From NCBI GenBank assembly GCA_002420145.1, contig DIHL01000065.1, positions 1 to 45,327 of the forward strand: a stretch of 45,327 nucleotides of DNA, given 5' to 3'. Made by a program: the position numbers and the translations under genes. Shown here one piece after another: positions 8,089-17,881 of this stretch. Under the pieces are notes generated by a model. The model was not told the DNA's origin and made no database searches. It saw only the letters and a program-made list of their open reading frames with translations. The number at the start of each line of letters is the position of its first letter. Position 1 is the stretch's first letter. This stretch comes from Bacteroidetes bacterium UBA5697 (GTDB taxonomy: Bacteria > Bacteroidota > Bacteroidia > B-17B0 > Aurantibacillaceae).

Positions 8089-8903
8089 AACAATAGTACG
8101 CCTATCTTTAAAAACAAGTTAAATCTATTAACACCTCTTATACGTTGCTTAACCGTGCTCTCTATATAATTTGCTGGAGTAATTGGCGAACCGCCTATTC
8201 TATTTCCAGTAACATCAAATAAACTTGATAAAACAGAAAACATATGAATATTAAATCCATAATCTAAAATAATTCTGTTTGAATAAATTCTAGATCTTCC
8301 GATTCCTAACATTAAATTCACACCAACAAAATCTTGTTCTTTTGCACCAAAAGGAGCTAAAGTTGTATCGCTACTTGTTCCAGTTGAACTGTTATATTTG
8401 TAAGCCCTTATATTCATTTCAGAAGGATCATACGTTGTTTTTACGGTATTCACAGTTGGCCCAAACATCACATATCTTCCCCAAGGAGCTACATATCTTT
8501 TACCGAAATATTTAAAGTACAAAGTATATGTCAAGCCTCTTACATCGTAATACCCTTCAGGACGTGAGGATTGAATAGAATAACCGCTTACTTGTGACGA
8601 ATTAAAACTTTCGGCATTGTCGTAAACTGTTTTATAATATCTAGCAGAAAAACAGGTTAGCCATTTGCTAGACGCTGCAAATTCTATATTTAATTCATGT
8701 ATAGCATTAAAGGCAGGGCTTCCACTCTCCGCACTGCCTCCTCTTCCAATAATGGTTTGATTTTTTCCATTGGCATTAAAAACAGATGGGCTTGTGTGAA
8801 AACCGTATCCTATAGAAAAACGTTTACCCAAATGTCCAGGTGCTTGAGAAAATACAATAGTGTTTAATACAATGAATGCAAGTATAAAAAAACGAGTGCG
8901 CAT
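8085..8903 (-). CDS. Outer-membrane beta-barrel protein, unknown function
   Basis: 272 residues with an N-terminal signal peptide (M-R-T-R-F-F-I-L-A-F-I-V, cleavage near V-F-S-Q) and a body of alternating hydrophobic/polar strands with many Tyr/Phe/Gly, ending in G-V-L-L-F with a terminal Phe as in Bam-assembled barrels. It lies 20 bases downstream of the M48 peptidase gene on the same strand, so the two probably form an operon. No specific family is recognised. Confidence 0.7.
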   Translation of the reverse strand: MRTRFFILAFIVLNTIVFSQAPGHLGKRFSIGYGFHTSPSVFNANGKNQTIIGRGGSAESGSPAFNAIHELNIEFAASSKWLTCFSARYYKTVYDNAESFNSSQVSGYSIQSSRPEGYYDVRGLTYTLYFKYFGKRYVAPWGRYVMFGPTVNTVKTTYDPSEMNIRAYKYNSSTGTSSDTTLAPFGAKEQDFVGVNLMLGIGRSRIYSNRIILDYGFNIHMFSVLSSLFDVTGNRIGGSPITPANYIESTVKQRIRGVNRFNLFLKIGVLLF

Positions 8904-8923
8904 AAAATTCAGTTAAAATATTT

Positions 8924-11083
8924 TTATTTAGAATGTTTTAATTCGTGAAATGTTTGATATACTTTGGCATTAATCAAATCCTTACTATCCTTATCTCTAT
9001 AGACTACGTATCTTTTATAAACAATATCATTGTCTTTAATATCATAAATAAATCCATAGTAATAAGTTCTTTTTATACCCGTTTTTGATCTATAATTAAC
9101 GATGCCTATTTTCATGACATACTGAGTGCCATATTTTGCTATCACATTATCAATTTCATTCGTATTAAAAATTGGATTTTTATCTTTATCATTGGCGTCA
9201 AACTTTTCAGCAAACCAATCATTAATCACAGAAAAATCATTCACCTTATCTACCTCTGATGCAGTTACTAATCCTGGATCAAGAGTAACTGTTTCAAAAT
9301 TTAATTTTTTAGCACAATCATTTACTGTCGTAATAAATTGTTCCTGCCTTTCATCAGATTCAGTGTATTGAAATTCTTCTGGTTTAGAATCATCTACTTT
9401 TAAATAAAAAGGTTCTAGTAATAATACTTTCTCAATTTTGGCTTGAGCTTTTATCAACTCTTCGTTTTTGCTTTTAGATGTTGAACGAGATCTATAAGTT
9501 GAAAATCCAGCATTAGTTTGAGCATTTAATGAATTAGCCGAAGGGAATTTACTAACAAATTCAGTATCATTCATAAATAAATCTACAAAAACATCTTTAT
9601 AATAAACGGTGTCTTCAATTTTCACAGTGTTTTCTTTTTGCAAATTAGCTATCAAATCGGTTTTTGATTTTGTTTCTATTTTAGCATTTATAGAATCTAA
9701 TAATAAAGTATCTCTCAATAATGGTTTCTTTTTAACTCTAACAAAATCAGTAATTCCCCAATTAGTATTTCCAATTAATTTCAATAAACTATCCGAATAT
9801 GCCCCTATCTGTTTATTGGAAGGATATTTTTGATGTAATCTATATATATAATTTAAAGACATAATCGTCCATTCATTCGTTGGCATTTTACCTATAAAAT
9901 GATACAACTGCTGAGGATAGCTTTCGATATCTGAATAAGAAGGAAAACCATTTTCAAGATAAGAATCATAATCATATTTAATAATTCCTTTTCCATGTAA
10001 TGAAATAGCATATAAACATTTTGCAATGACTTCTTTTACATATTGATTTTCTGGAAACTTATTAGCTAAAATATATGCCGCATATAATGCATTAGGATAA
10101 TCTCTTCTTTTTAAATACAATCTACATAACTCCATACGAGCCAAATCTCGAATATATTCAAATTGTTCTTTTCCCAATACATAATCCACTTTATTGGAAT
10201 TATCTCTATTGCCAATTAACTCTGCAATCGATACTTTTCGCTTAGCGGTATTAGGATGAGTATGTTTTGTATCATCTTCATTAGAATTGTTTCGGATAGA
10301 AGACACTTCTTTTAAAAAATATCCTTTGGGAATAACATAATTTTCTGTTTCAAAAAATGACTTTTTAAATTCTACTAATTCAAAAGGTAAATGCGCATAT
10401 TGTAACACATCAAACGATTTCTCTGCCTGTTTTAAATTATAATTTGTTTGTTCAAATAATTTAAACCCTTCAATATCTGCTTCACTTTCTTTCTCTTTTG
10501 AATATTGACATTTTTCAATTAAAACATCATTTTTATTTTTACCATCATAACCATTTCTTTCTATTTTTTTAGTGTCAACATATCCATTAATGTGATGTTT
10601 TTTTGTGTAATGACAAATTTCATGACATAAAATATACGCTAACTGAGCCTCTGTTTCAGCCTGGGCTATTAAACCTACATTTATAAAAACATATCCTTTA
10701 TCATAACTATAAGCATTAACTACAGGAGATTTTAACGTGTATACATGAAGTTCATTTCTTAAAGTTTGGTTGTTTTTTAAAACCACATCAACTACTTTAT
10801 TTAAATAGGTTGTGATTTCATCATTAATTAAAGTGTTTCCACTTTTTACAATTTTTTCAATTTCGTAATTAGTTTCAGTTAAATATGTTTTCTTTAATGA
10901 CTTGTTATTGTCTTTTTGTTTATTTAACTCAGTAATATCATCTTTAATAACATTACGAATATTTTGAGTAAATACATCTGGCAACGCTCCAGAAGATTTT
11001 AATGGCACAAAATTTTCTTTTAAATTTTGTTGAGCAAAACATGTTCCAGTAACCAGAACGAAAAGAAGGAAGTATTTAATCAT
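8924..11083 (-). CDS. Exported M48-family zinc metallopeptidase with large C-terminal region
   Basis: 719 residues with a signal peptide (cleavage near C-F-A-Q). The catalytic core is H-E-I-C-H (154-158), the HExxH zinc motif, with the second motif E-S-E-A-D-I-E-G (199-206) supplying the third zinc ligand, as in M48 (HtpX/Oma1/BepA-like) peptidases. It lacks the membrane helices of HtpX. Helical, TPR-like sequence follows (about 300-430), and residues beyond 480 form an additional domain not recognised. BepA-type enzymes act in outer-membrane protein quality control; the downstream gene codes for an outer-membrane barrel, which would fit, but this is inference. Confidence 0.85.
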   Translation of the reverse strand: MIKYFLLFVLVTGTCFAQQNLKENFVPLKSSGALPDVFTQNIRNVIKDDITELNKQKDNNKSLKKTYLTETNYEIEKIVKSGNTLINDEITTYLNKVVDVVLKNNQTLRNELHVYTLKSPVVNAYSYDKGYVFINVGLIAQAETEAQLAYILCHEICHYTKKHHINGYVDTKKIERNGYDGKNKNDVLIEKCQYSKEKESEADIEGFKLFEQTNYNLKQAEKSFDVLQYAHLPFELVEFKKSFFETENYVIPKGYFLKEVSSIRNNSNEDDTKHTHPNTAKRKVSIAELIGNRDNSNKVDYVLGKEQFEYIRDLARMELCRLYLKRRDYPNALYAAYILANKFPENQYVKEVIAKCLYAISLHGKGIIKYDYDSYLENGFPSYSDIESYPQQLYHFIGKMPTNEWTIMSLNYIYRLHQKYPSNKQIGAYSDSLLKLIGNTNWGITDFVRVKKKPLLRDTLLLDSINAKIETKSKTDLIANLQKENTVKIEDTVYYKDVFVDLFMNDTEFVSKFPSANSLNAQTNAGFSTYRSRSTSKSKNEELIKAQAKIEKVLLLEPFYLKVDDSKPEEFQYTESDERQEQFITTVNDCAKKLNFETVTLDPGLVTASEVDKVNDFSVINDWFAEKFDANDKDKNPIFNTNEIDNVIAKYGTQYVMKIGIVNYRSKTGIKRTYYYGFIYDIKDNDIVYKRYVVYRDKDSKDLINAKVYQTFHELKHSK

Positions 11084-11110
11084 AATTGAAATAGTACGTA
11101 AATATAAATA

Positions 11111-11144
11111 AAAAGCCCCCTTAAATATAATTTAAGGGGGCTTT
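11111..11144 (-). terminator. Strong terminator of the 11162-12841 gene
   Basis: A perfect 15-bp stem (11112-11126 with 11130-11144) rich in G-C (GCCCCC/GGGGGC) with a three-base loop. It lies between two minus-strand genes just after the stop at 11162 and separates that gene from the M48 operon. Confidence 0.9.
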
Positions 11145-11161
11145 AATAAAATTAATTTTTA

Positions 11162-12841
11162 TTAATCAAATTTGATTTTAGAGAAGCGATCTTGTCCTCT
11201 ATCTTCTGTATAAATAAAGATTTCATTGTTTGCACCTGGTACAAAAATTTCGGTATCAGATGGAGGCATAAATTGAGGATTACGCTCTTGAATTGGAGCA
11301 AAACAAAAATCATCATTTTTCATTAAAACATTACGTTTTGTAACTTCTCCATTTGCTAAAGACACTGTGTTACAAACAAAGTTAGAACCATGAATACCTG
11401 TTACTGATTTTAAGTCTTTAGGTTCGAAATCAGCTTTTTGATAACGCTCAATGTTTTTAGGATGATCATCATTTAAAATGTATAAATTTTTAGAAGTTGC
11501 ATAAGCAATATATTGTTTAAATACGTGAGCATTTCCATTAACAGTTACATTTTGACGTAAAGGTGAGTTTTTAATCCACTCAAATTCTCCTTTAGCGTTT
11601 AATTTAGCAACAATAACATCCATATACTCATAAGTATAATACCCATTACTCATTCCCATTGCAGCGCCCGCTAGTCCACCCATGCCATAACTGCTATTAG
11701 AATTTTGGTGATATTCTTCACTGTATTGTTCTCCAACATAATAAACAGCATCTCCAATAGGTAAAATATAATCTAATTTATATTTGAAATATCTTGAACG
11801 ACGAGGATTAGACTCTAAAGCCGTTAATATTTTATTATCGAAGAACTTTACAGTTTTAGATGCTACTGTATTATTTGATGTATTAATTTTGAAACTAAAA
11901 ATACCAACCTTCACCAAATCCACTCCTCTTCTTTCAACCACATCTTTTAAGAAACCACCAATAACTAACTCGTTATCGCTAGATTTTCTAAATTCGATAT
12001 CTTTTACATAGTAATCATCATCAAAACCTAAATCTAATTGCTTAGGAGCTTGGTCTGCTGCATTTAAAGTATAAACTTTTAATTTATATTTTTTATCTTT
12101 TTCAGTAGATGACTTTGCTAATTCAGTTACACAGTAAAAAATATTATCATTATTATCTAAGTGTAAACCAATATATCCGTAGCTATCAAACTTTGTAAAA
12201 TCAAAACCAAATAAGGCAGATGCAAATCCAGCTCCCCAAGAACCACTTGAGTGTAAATTTTCATTTACTGTTTTTGTCCATATTTTTTTCTGACTAACAG
12301 CGTCCATTAAAATTAAGTCTGTTTTGTAGGTGTCTTTTTTATTAGCCTTATGTGCAGATTTAATTACAAATTTTGTTTGTGCGTCATTTGGATAAATGTC
12401 AAAATCAATAAATTCATAATGATCTGAAATAACTGTAGTAATTTCTTTTAATTCAGTTGAAACAACACCTGCAGAACTAACAGTTTGATAAAATAAGGTC
12501 ATTTTATCTGCTTTTTTATCATACTCTCTTCTGAAAATAAATACATTTCCTTGAGCGTATTCTACGTCCTCAATTTTTGGTTGCTTATCAGCATCCAAAC
12601 TTATTTCCTTTGAAAAAATCGGTTTCAAAGTTTTTTTATCATATTTCTCAACGTAAAATGATGTCCCTTTTCCTTTACTTCTTACTCTGTAGCAATAAAA
12701 ACTATTTTCGTCGCCACCAAGCATACGATTCATCTTATTGTCTTTGTCATTATCCAATGCTGGTCCATCTGAAATCTGAACTTGAGCAAAAGCCATACTT
12801 CCTAAAGTAAGAAAGCATGTAGTCAACATTTTTAGTTTCAT
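11162..12841 (-). CDS. Large secreted protein of unknown function
   Basis: 559 residues with a signal peptide (cleavage near A-F-A-Q). The mature part consists of repeated short beta segments with aromatic and charged residues (for example V-F-I-F-R-R-E-Y, Y-I-G-L-H-L-D-N-N-D-N, A-V-Y-Y-V-G-E-Q-Y), suggesting a beta-propeller-like fold, and has a Gly/Met-rich loop near residues 385-400. No catalytic motif or T9SS sorting domain is visible. It is monocistronic with a strong terminator, and has a near-match -7 element (TACATTTA) upstream. I do not recognise the family. Confidence 0.75.
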   Translation of the reverse strand: MKLKMLTTCFLTLGSMAFAQVQISDGPALDNDKDNKMNRMLGGDENSFYCYRVRSKGKGTSFYVEKYDKKTLKPIFSKEISLDADKQPKIEDVEYAQGNVFIFRREYDKKADKMTLFYQTVSSAGVVSTELKEITTVISDHYEFIDFDIYPNDAQTKFVIKSAHKANKKDTYKTDLILMDAVSQKKIWTKTVNENLHSSGSWGAGFASALFGFDFTKFDSYGYIGLHLDNNDNIFYCVTELAKSSTEKDKKYKLKVYTLNAADQAPKQLDLGFDDDYYVKDIEFRKSSDNELVIGGFLKDVVERRGVDLVKVGIFSFKINTSNNTVASKTVKFFDNKILTALESNPRRSRYFKYKLDYILPIGDAVYYVGEQYSEEYHQNSNSSYGMGGLAGAAMGMSNGYYTYEYMDVIVAKLNAKGEFEWIKNSPLRQNVTVNGNAHVFKQYIAYATSKNLYILNDDHPKNIERYQKADFEPKDLKSVTGIHGSNFVCNTVSLANGEVTKRNVLMKNDDFCFAPIQERNPQFMPPSDTEIFVPGANNEIFIYTEDRGQDRFSKIKFD

Positions 12842-12919
12842 AATTAAATTGTTTAGTTATTTTTTATAGATTAAATGTATTAAATTTATTAGAACAAAAA
12901 ATTAAATTTTCAATATTTT

Positions 12920-13681
12920 TTATTTTTGACATAAATAAAGCAATTCACCCTTAGGTAAACAGTATCTTTCTACTAATTCGGGCGCTATTTCTTTGGTATA
13001 ATCTTCAACAGTTACTTTAAAGCCTGCTGCAGCTAATTTATCTTTATAATCTAATCCAAATAAACGCACATGGTCTTTTTGCCAAAAATGAATTTCTCTG
13101 TCTTTTTCGCTAGTTATTGATTTATCCTCGTACGTTTCATATCTATTAACATCTTGTGGTATTTGAAAAATGCCAAAACCTCCTGGTTTCATCATTCGAT
13201 ATAATTCACGCATACATTGATTAGCATCTTCAACATGTTCTAAAACATGGTGACAAAAAATAACATCAAATGAATTGTCCTCAAATGGTGCGTGATGTAA
13301 ATCAAAATGATGATCGGCAATAGGCGAGTTATAATCACCAGTTACATATTCTAAATTAGGCATAGCTTTAAACAATTTATAAAAACACTGTTCTGGTGCT
13401 ATATGTAATAATTTATGTTTAGCTGTAAAAAAGTTAGTTTTTTCCTTTAAATACAACCATAACAAACGGTGTCTTTCTAACGATAAACTGCCAGGGCATA
13501 ATGCATTTTCACGTGCCACACTTTTACTATAGCCGTAAGGTAAAAATTTACGGTACGTTTTTCCACTAATTGGATCTTCGAATTTGTTACCATAATATAG
13601 GTATGGAGCTATTTTACTAAAGATTAAACTAAGTTTAATTAAAATAGGACGAGGTATCGTTCTTAAAATGAAATGGAACAT
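12920..13681 (-). CDS. Class I SAM-dependent methyltransferase (type 11)
   Basis: 253 residues. The Rossmann core is visible: motif I is the divergent L-L-H-I-A-P-E (91-97) in place of GxGxG, a shape found in a Bacteroidota/Proteobacteria subgroup; it is followed by Y-V-T-G-D-Y (acidic residue for ribose), F-D-V-I-F-C-H-H-V-L-E-H-V (motif IV) and M-K-P-G-G-F-G-I-F-Q-I-P (motif V/VI). The N-terminal 60 residues are basic. Neighbouring genes include a GT-C type protein and an FkbM methyltransferase on the opposite strand, so a role in surface glycan or lipid methylation is possible but unproven. Confidence 0.8.
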   Translation of the reverse strand: MFHFILRTIPRPILIKLSLIFSKIAPYLYYGNKFEDPISGKTYRKFLPYGYSKSVARENALCPGSLSLERHRLLWLYLKEKTNFFTAKHKLLHIAPEQCFYKLFKAMPNLEYVTGDYNSPIADHHFDLHHAPFEDNSFDVIFCHHVLEHVEDANQCMRELYRMMKPGGFGIFQIPQDVNRYETYEDKSITSEKDREIHFWQKDHVRLFGLDYKDKLAAAGFKVTVEDYTKEIAPELVERYCLPKGELLYLCQK

Positions 13682-13796
13682 CTAGGTATATTATAATTTT
13701 ATTTAACTCTAATTTTAAGGGGCAAAATGCGAAAAAGTTCTTAAAATTAAACAAAATAGATGGTATTTTTAAATTAGTAAGGCTTATTTTATTTGT

Positions 13797-13804
13797 TATT
13801 TTTG
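13797..13804 (+). promoter_or_regulatory. -7 element TATTTTTG of the GT-C/FkbM operon
   Basis: A perfect TAnnTTTG ending 18 bases before the ATG at 13823. No clear TTG occurs at the -33 distance. Confidence 0.5.
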
Positions 13805-13822
13805 TGAATTCAGTTATAAATT

Positions 13823-15505
13823 ATGGCTAAATCAAAAACAACCAAAACTACAACATCTAGTTTTTCAAACAACAGAACGCTATTTGAAAAAATAGAAATA
13901 TGGGGGGCAAATAATGAAAAAAAATTACTTTTTTCTTTTTTAGCATTATCTCTATTTTTCTCATTTATGTTATTTAATGCTCGTATTAGCGAGGCGCATG
14001 ACGATGCTTTGTATTTAGAGGGCGGATGGCGTTATGTAAATGAATTCCCTAACTACTTTTATACTCAAAACGCTCCTTTATATGTCTTGTTTTTAGGATT
14101 ATTGACTAAATTATTTGGATTCAAACTTTTGTTGTTTAAATTATTTAATGTTGTTTTTAATTTATTTTCGGTTTTCTTTTTTTATAAAGCATTTTACAAA
14201 AGAATTCCTTTTGTTGTATTTATACCAGTAATTGTTTTTATTAGCTGCAATCATTTAATACAGTATTATGCCAGCATGACTTTTACAGAAGCATTTTATT
14301 TGTTTTTAATATCAATTTTTTTGTATACTTTTTTCAAATTACATGACGCCCTACAGATTGACTCAAATGGATTGAAACATTGGAAAAAATGGTTATTGAT
14401 TGGCTTTTTATCTTTACTCATTAGTACTACTAAAAGTGCTGGAATTGTAGTTGTTCCTTCTTTGCTCTTGTATTTTTTTATTATCAAGCAGTATAAAAAT
14501 GGCATTATTTCTTTAGTCAGCTACAGTGTTTTTAAACTTACTTACGAACTATTAGTTAGGCTTATATGGGGGGCACAAAATCAATTTTCCGCTCAAGGAA
14601 AAACATTAATCCAAAAAGATCCTTATGATGCATCTTTAGGAAATGAAGATTTTGCTGGATTTGTAACACGAGTAATCGATAACTGTAATTTATATTTCAG
14701 CAAACGTTTTTTTCAAATATTAGGTTTTAGAGATGAAAATTCTGTTGAAATTTTTGGATTACTAACTATTCTTGTTATTGGTATTTTAATATTAAGCTTA
14801 TATACAGTTTACAAACATAATCAAAAACCACTGTTGTTTTTTGGAATATTTACTGGCGCCCAACTTTTGTTATCATTTATCATTTTAGCCGCCAGATGGG
14901 ATCAACCTAGGATAGTAATGATTTGCATGCCTATCATGCTATCACTTATGTATTTTACACTATATACATTTCTTAAAAAATCAGGAATGGGTCAAAATAT
15001 TTATATTACAACCATTTTAATTATATGTATATCTATCATTACTTCCAGTATAAAAAGAAGTGCAAAAACATTGCCTATTGTTCAAAAAAACTTAAAAGGT
15101 GATTTATATTATGGTTATACACCAGATTGGGAAAACTTTTTAAAATGTAGTAAATGGTGTGCCGATAGCTTACCAAAAAATTCATTAGTAGCTAGCCGAA
15201 AAGCACCTATGAGTTTTGTTTATGGAAAAGGAAAAAAATTCTTTCCGGTTTATAGTGTTATTAAAAGAGATTCATTAACACAACAATCTAACCCTGATAG
15301 CGCTCTTGCCTATTTCGAAGAAAAGGGAGTGACACATATCATGATAGGTAGCCTTCGTATTGATCCAAATCATAATACAGGACAAATTATCAATACTGTT
15401 CACAATATTGTGCAACCAATCATGAACAAGTACCCAAATAAGTTGAAACTAATTCATACAGAAGGCTTATCAGAGCCTACTTATATATTTGAAATCACGA
15501 AATAA
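13823..15505 (+). CDS. Polytopic membrane protein, GT39/GT-C glycosyltransferase-like
   Basis: 560 residues: a Lys/Thr/Ser-rich cytoplasmic N-terminus (1-33), TM1 (about 36-52), then an extracytoplasmic loop with E-A-H-D-D-A-L-Y (His59, Asp60-Asp61), the acidic motif expected of GT-C glycosyltransferases. About ten further hydrophobic segments follow, then a soluble C-terminal domain of about 150 residues. The stop overlaps the next start (TAATG), so it is coupled to the FkbM methyltransferase gene; together they suggest synthesis of a methylated sugar or glycolipid. It resembles the 3457-4887 protein in plan but not closely in sequence. Confidence 0.68.
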   Translation: MAKSKTTKTTTSSFSNNRTLFEKIEIWGANNEKKLLFSFLALSLFFSFMLFNARISEAHDDALYLEGGWRYVNEFPNYFYTQNAPLYVLFLGLLTKLFGFKLLLFKLFNVVFNLFSVFFFYKAFYKRIPFVVFIPVIVFISCNHLIQYYASMTFTEAFYLFLISIFLYTFFKLHDALQIDSNGLKHWKKWLLIGFLSLLISTTKSAGIVVVPSLLLYFFIIKQYKNGIISLVSYSVFKLTYELLVRLIWGAQNQFSAQGKTLIQKDPYDASLGNEDFAGFVTRVIDNCNLYFSKRFFQILGFRDENSVEIFGLLTILVIGILILSLYTVYKHNQKPLLFFGIFTGAQLLLSFIILAARWDQPRIVMICMPIMLSLMYFTLYTFLKKSGMGQNIYITTILIICISIITSSIKRSAKTLPIVQKNLKGDLYYGYTPDWENFLKCSKWCADSLPKNSLVASRKAPMSFVYGKGKKFFPVYSVIKRDSLTQQSNPDSALAYFEEKGVTHIMIGSLRIDPNHNTGQIINTVHNIVQPIMNKYPNKLKLIHTEGLSEPTYIFEITK

Positions 15506-16242
15506 TGACATCATCTTTTAGCATCTCTCTTGGAAATTTTCTGTATAAAAAAAAATTTCCGCTTTATAAAATAATGTACAGTATCTTTAAGAAAAGGCAG
15601 GATGCCTTTGAAATTTCATTGCTACAAAAGTATATTAAAAAGGGCGATGTAATTGTTGATATAGGTGCTAACATTGGCTTTTATTCCGAACTATTTTCTA
15701 ACCTAGCTGGAGAGAAAGGTATGATATATTGTTTTGAACCAGATCAAACAAATTTCAAACATTTAAATGATAGAGTGAATCATATTCCTAATATAAAAAC
15801 ATTCAATAAAGCAGTTGCAGACAGAAATCATATTTTAAAAATATATACCTCTAAAATGCTTAATGTTGACCACAGGACATATAAGCCTGATGAATACGAC
15901 CAAGAAATTGATATTGAAGCTGTAGCATTAGATAGTTTTTTAAACAAACAACCCATTAATTTCATAAAAATAGACATTCAGGGATTTGAGATGAGCGCCA
16001 TGCTTGGAATGAAAACGATTTTACAAAACAACAATGTTAAAATACTTTCTGAATTCTGGCCTTATGGTTTAAAAAAAGCTGGATCAACAATTTTAGAGTA
16101 TTATTTATTTCTAAAACAATTAGGGTTTACAATAAATTTAATAGAAAACAATACATTAATTTTATTAGATGAAGAAAAAGTAAAGTCATTTATGAACTTA
16201 CCAGAAGATAAATACATGAATATATTTGCCACTAAAGACTAA
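15505..16242 (+). CDS. FkbM-family methyltransferase
   Basis: 245 residues. The SAM-binding motif V-D-I-G-A-N-I-G-F-Y-S (51-61) is the FkbM signature, followed by Y-C-F-E-P-D (motif II) and the characteristic I-N-F-I-K-I-D-I-Q-G-F-E (about 151-162). FkbM-type enzymes O-methylate sugars or other small molecules. The start overlaps the stop of the GT-C type gene by one base, indicating translational coupling and probable action on the same glycan. The convergent symporter gene ends only six bases downstream, without an obvious terminator between them. Confidence 0.85.
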   Translation: MTSSFSISLGNFLYKKKFPLYKIMYSIFKKRQDAFEISLLQKYIKKGDVIVDIGANIGFYSELFSNLAGEKGMIYCFEPDQTNFKHLNDRVNHIPNIKTFNKAVADRNHILKIYTSKMLNVDHRTYKPDEYDQEIDIEAVALDSFLNKQPINFIKIDIQGFEMSAMLGMKTILQNNNVKILSEFWPYGLKKAGSTILEYYLFLKQLGFTINLIENNTLILLDEEKVKSFMNLPEDKYMNIFATKD

Positions 16243-16248
16243 AAAAAC

Positions 16249-17730
16249 TTATACTTTTTTTCTTATCACAAACATTAATCCCAACATTGTAATACCTGCG
16301 TTGATAATAATAAGCTCATTTCCTATTTCATAAGTTGTCATAGGTTTTACTACATAATTAGCCAAAACATAAGTAATTACAGGCGCAATCACACAAATAA
16401 TTGGCACTAACTTATCGTTTAATTTCAATTTAGTAAATAAGCCAATAGCAAATAAACCTAATAATGGCCCGTAAGTATAGCCTGCTAACATCAAAATAGT
16501 ATCAATAATCGCTCGCTGGTTTAATATATCAAATACAATAATCACTAACCATAAAATAAATGCAAATCCAATATGAATATAAGTTCTACGTTTTGTTTTT
16601 TGTTTTTCTGAGAGTTTTGTATTCCTGTCATACTCTAACATATCCACATAAGTAGATGTGGTTAACGTTGTTAAAACACTATCAGCACTACTAAACGTAG
16701 CGGCTGTTAAACCAATAATGAAAATTAATCCTGCGAAAACACCTAAATGATTTAATGCCAGATTTGGAAAAACTTTATCTGTAATGACTTTACCAGTTTC
16801 TGCATTTATAGGTAAATCAATTAACGAGTGTGCATAATATTGGTATAATAATACGCCCAATGACAAAAAGAAAATATTAACGATAACCATTACAATACTA
16901 AACCAAAAAATATTTTTTTGCGCTTCGCCTAACGATTTACAACTTAAATTTTTCTGCATCATGTTTTGATCAAGCCCTGTCATAGCAACCGCTATAAAAA
17001 CTCCACCAATAAATTCTTTCACAAAAAAGTTAGATTTGTGCCAGTCCCAAAAAAATGTTTTAGAATATTCTGAATTGGCAATATTAGATACCGCTTGTCC
17101 AAAACCTATATCCATTTTATCAATAATAATAGCGATTGAAACTACAACCCCTAGTACTAAAAATAATGATTGAAAGGTATCTGTCCATACTAAAGTTTTA
17201 ATGCCTCCTTTGTAAGTATATAATAACATCAATACTAAAATAACTGAAACGCTCAACCAAAAAGGTACATGTACACTTTGAATTTGGTCAAATACAAAAA
17301 ATTGAATCACTCCAGCTGCCAAATACAATCGGCCTGAAGCCCCTAAAATACGAGATAAAATAAAAAAGAAAGCGCCTGTTTTTTGAGTATGTTTTCCAAA
17401 ACGAGTTTCTAAATAGGTATAAATAGAAATCAAATTCATTTTGTAATAAATAGGCAGTAATACTTTTGAAATAATAAAATACCCAACAAAATAACCAAGT
17501 ACTAATTGCAAATACGAAAAATTGGCTCCCCCTACTTTACCAGGAACGGAAATGTAAGTAACGCCGCTCAACGAATCTCCAATCATACCAAAAGCTACTG
17601 CATACCAAGGCGAAGCATGATTTCCTGAAAAATAGCTATCAGCTGTTGAATTTTTTGATGTTAAATAGGCTATTAAGAGTAATCCTCCAAAATATAAGCC
17701 TATGCATGAAATAATGAGTATTGGCGACAT
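16249..17730 (-). CDS. Sodium:solute symporter (SSS family)
   Basis: 493 residues with about 13 hydrophobic segments, as in the SSS family. Family-like features are the N-terminal A-D-S-Y-F-S-G-N with G-M-I-G-D-S-L-S-G-V-T-Y-I-S-V-P-G in TM2, the Y-T-Y-K-G-G-I-K-T-L-V-W-T-D motif before the fifth segment, M-T-G-L-D-Q-N-M-M-Q-K, and T-A-A-T-F-S-S-A-D-S-V-L-T in TM8 (Ser/Thr residues of the Na2 site). It couples sodium entry to uptake of an organic solute; the solute (sugar, sialic acid, amino acid or other) cannot be told from the sequence. A near-match -7 element (TATCTTTA, 17742-17735) precedes it. Confidence 0.88.
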   Translation of the reverse strand: MSPILIISCIGLYFGGLLLIAYLTSKNSTADSYFSGNHASPWYAVAFGMIGDSLSGVTYISVPGKVGGANFSYLQLVLGYFVGYFIISKVLLPIYYKMNLISIYTYLETRFGKHTQKTGAFFFILSRILGASGRLYLAAGVIQFFVFDQIQSVHVPFWLSVSVILVLMLLYTYKGGIKTLVWTDTFQSLFLVLGVVVSIAIIIDKMDIGFGQAVSNIANSEYSKTFFWDWHKSNFFVKEFIGGVFIAVAMTGLDQNMMQKNLSCKSLGEAQKNIFWFSIVMVIVNIFFLSLGVLLYQYYAHSLIDLPINAETGKVITDKVFPNLALNHLGVFAGLIFIIGLTAATFSSADSVLTTLTTSTYVDMLEYDRNTKLSEKQKTKRRTYIHIGFAFILWLVIIVFDILNQRAIIDTILMLAGYTYGPLLGLFAIGLFTKLKLNDKLVPIICVIAPVITYVLANYVVKPMTTYEIGNELIIINAGITMLGLMFVIRKKV

Positions 17731-17881
17731 AAACTAAAGATAGAGTGATTGAACGGTGATTTTTTAAATAAAAAAATCTTATTTTAAATACCTAAACGTT
17801 AATATCTTTTAACATTCAACAATTCCTTAAATCCAATAATAATTACCATTTTTTGTTACCTTGTAGCCATTAAAATAAGTT

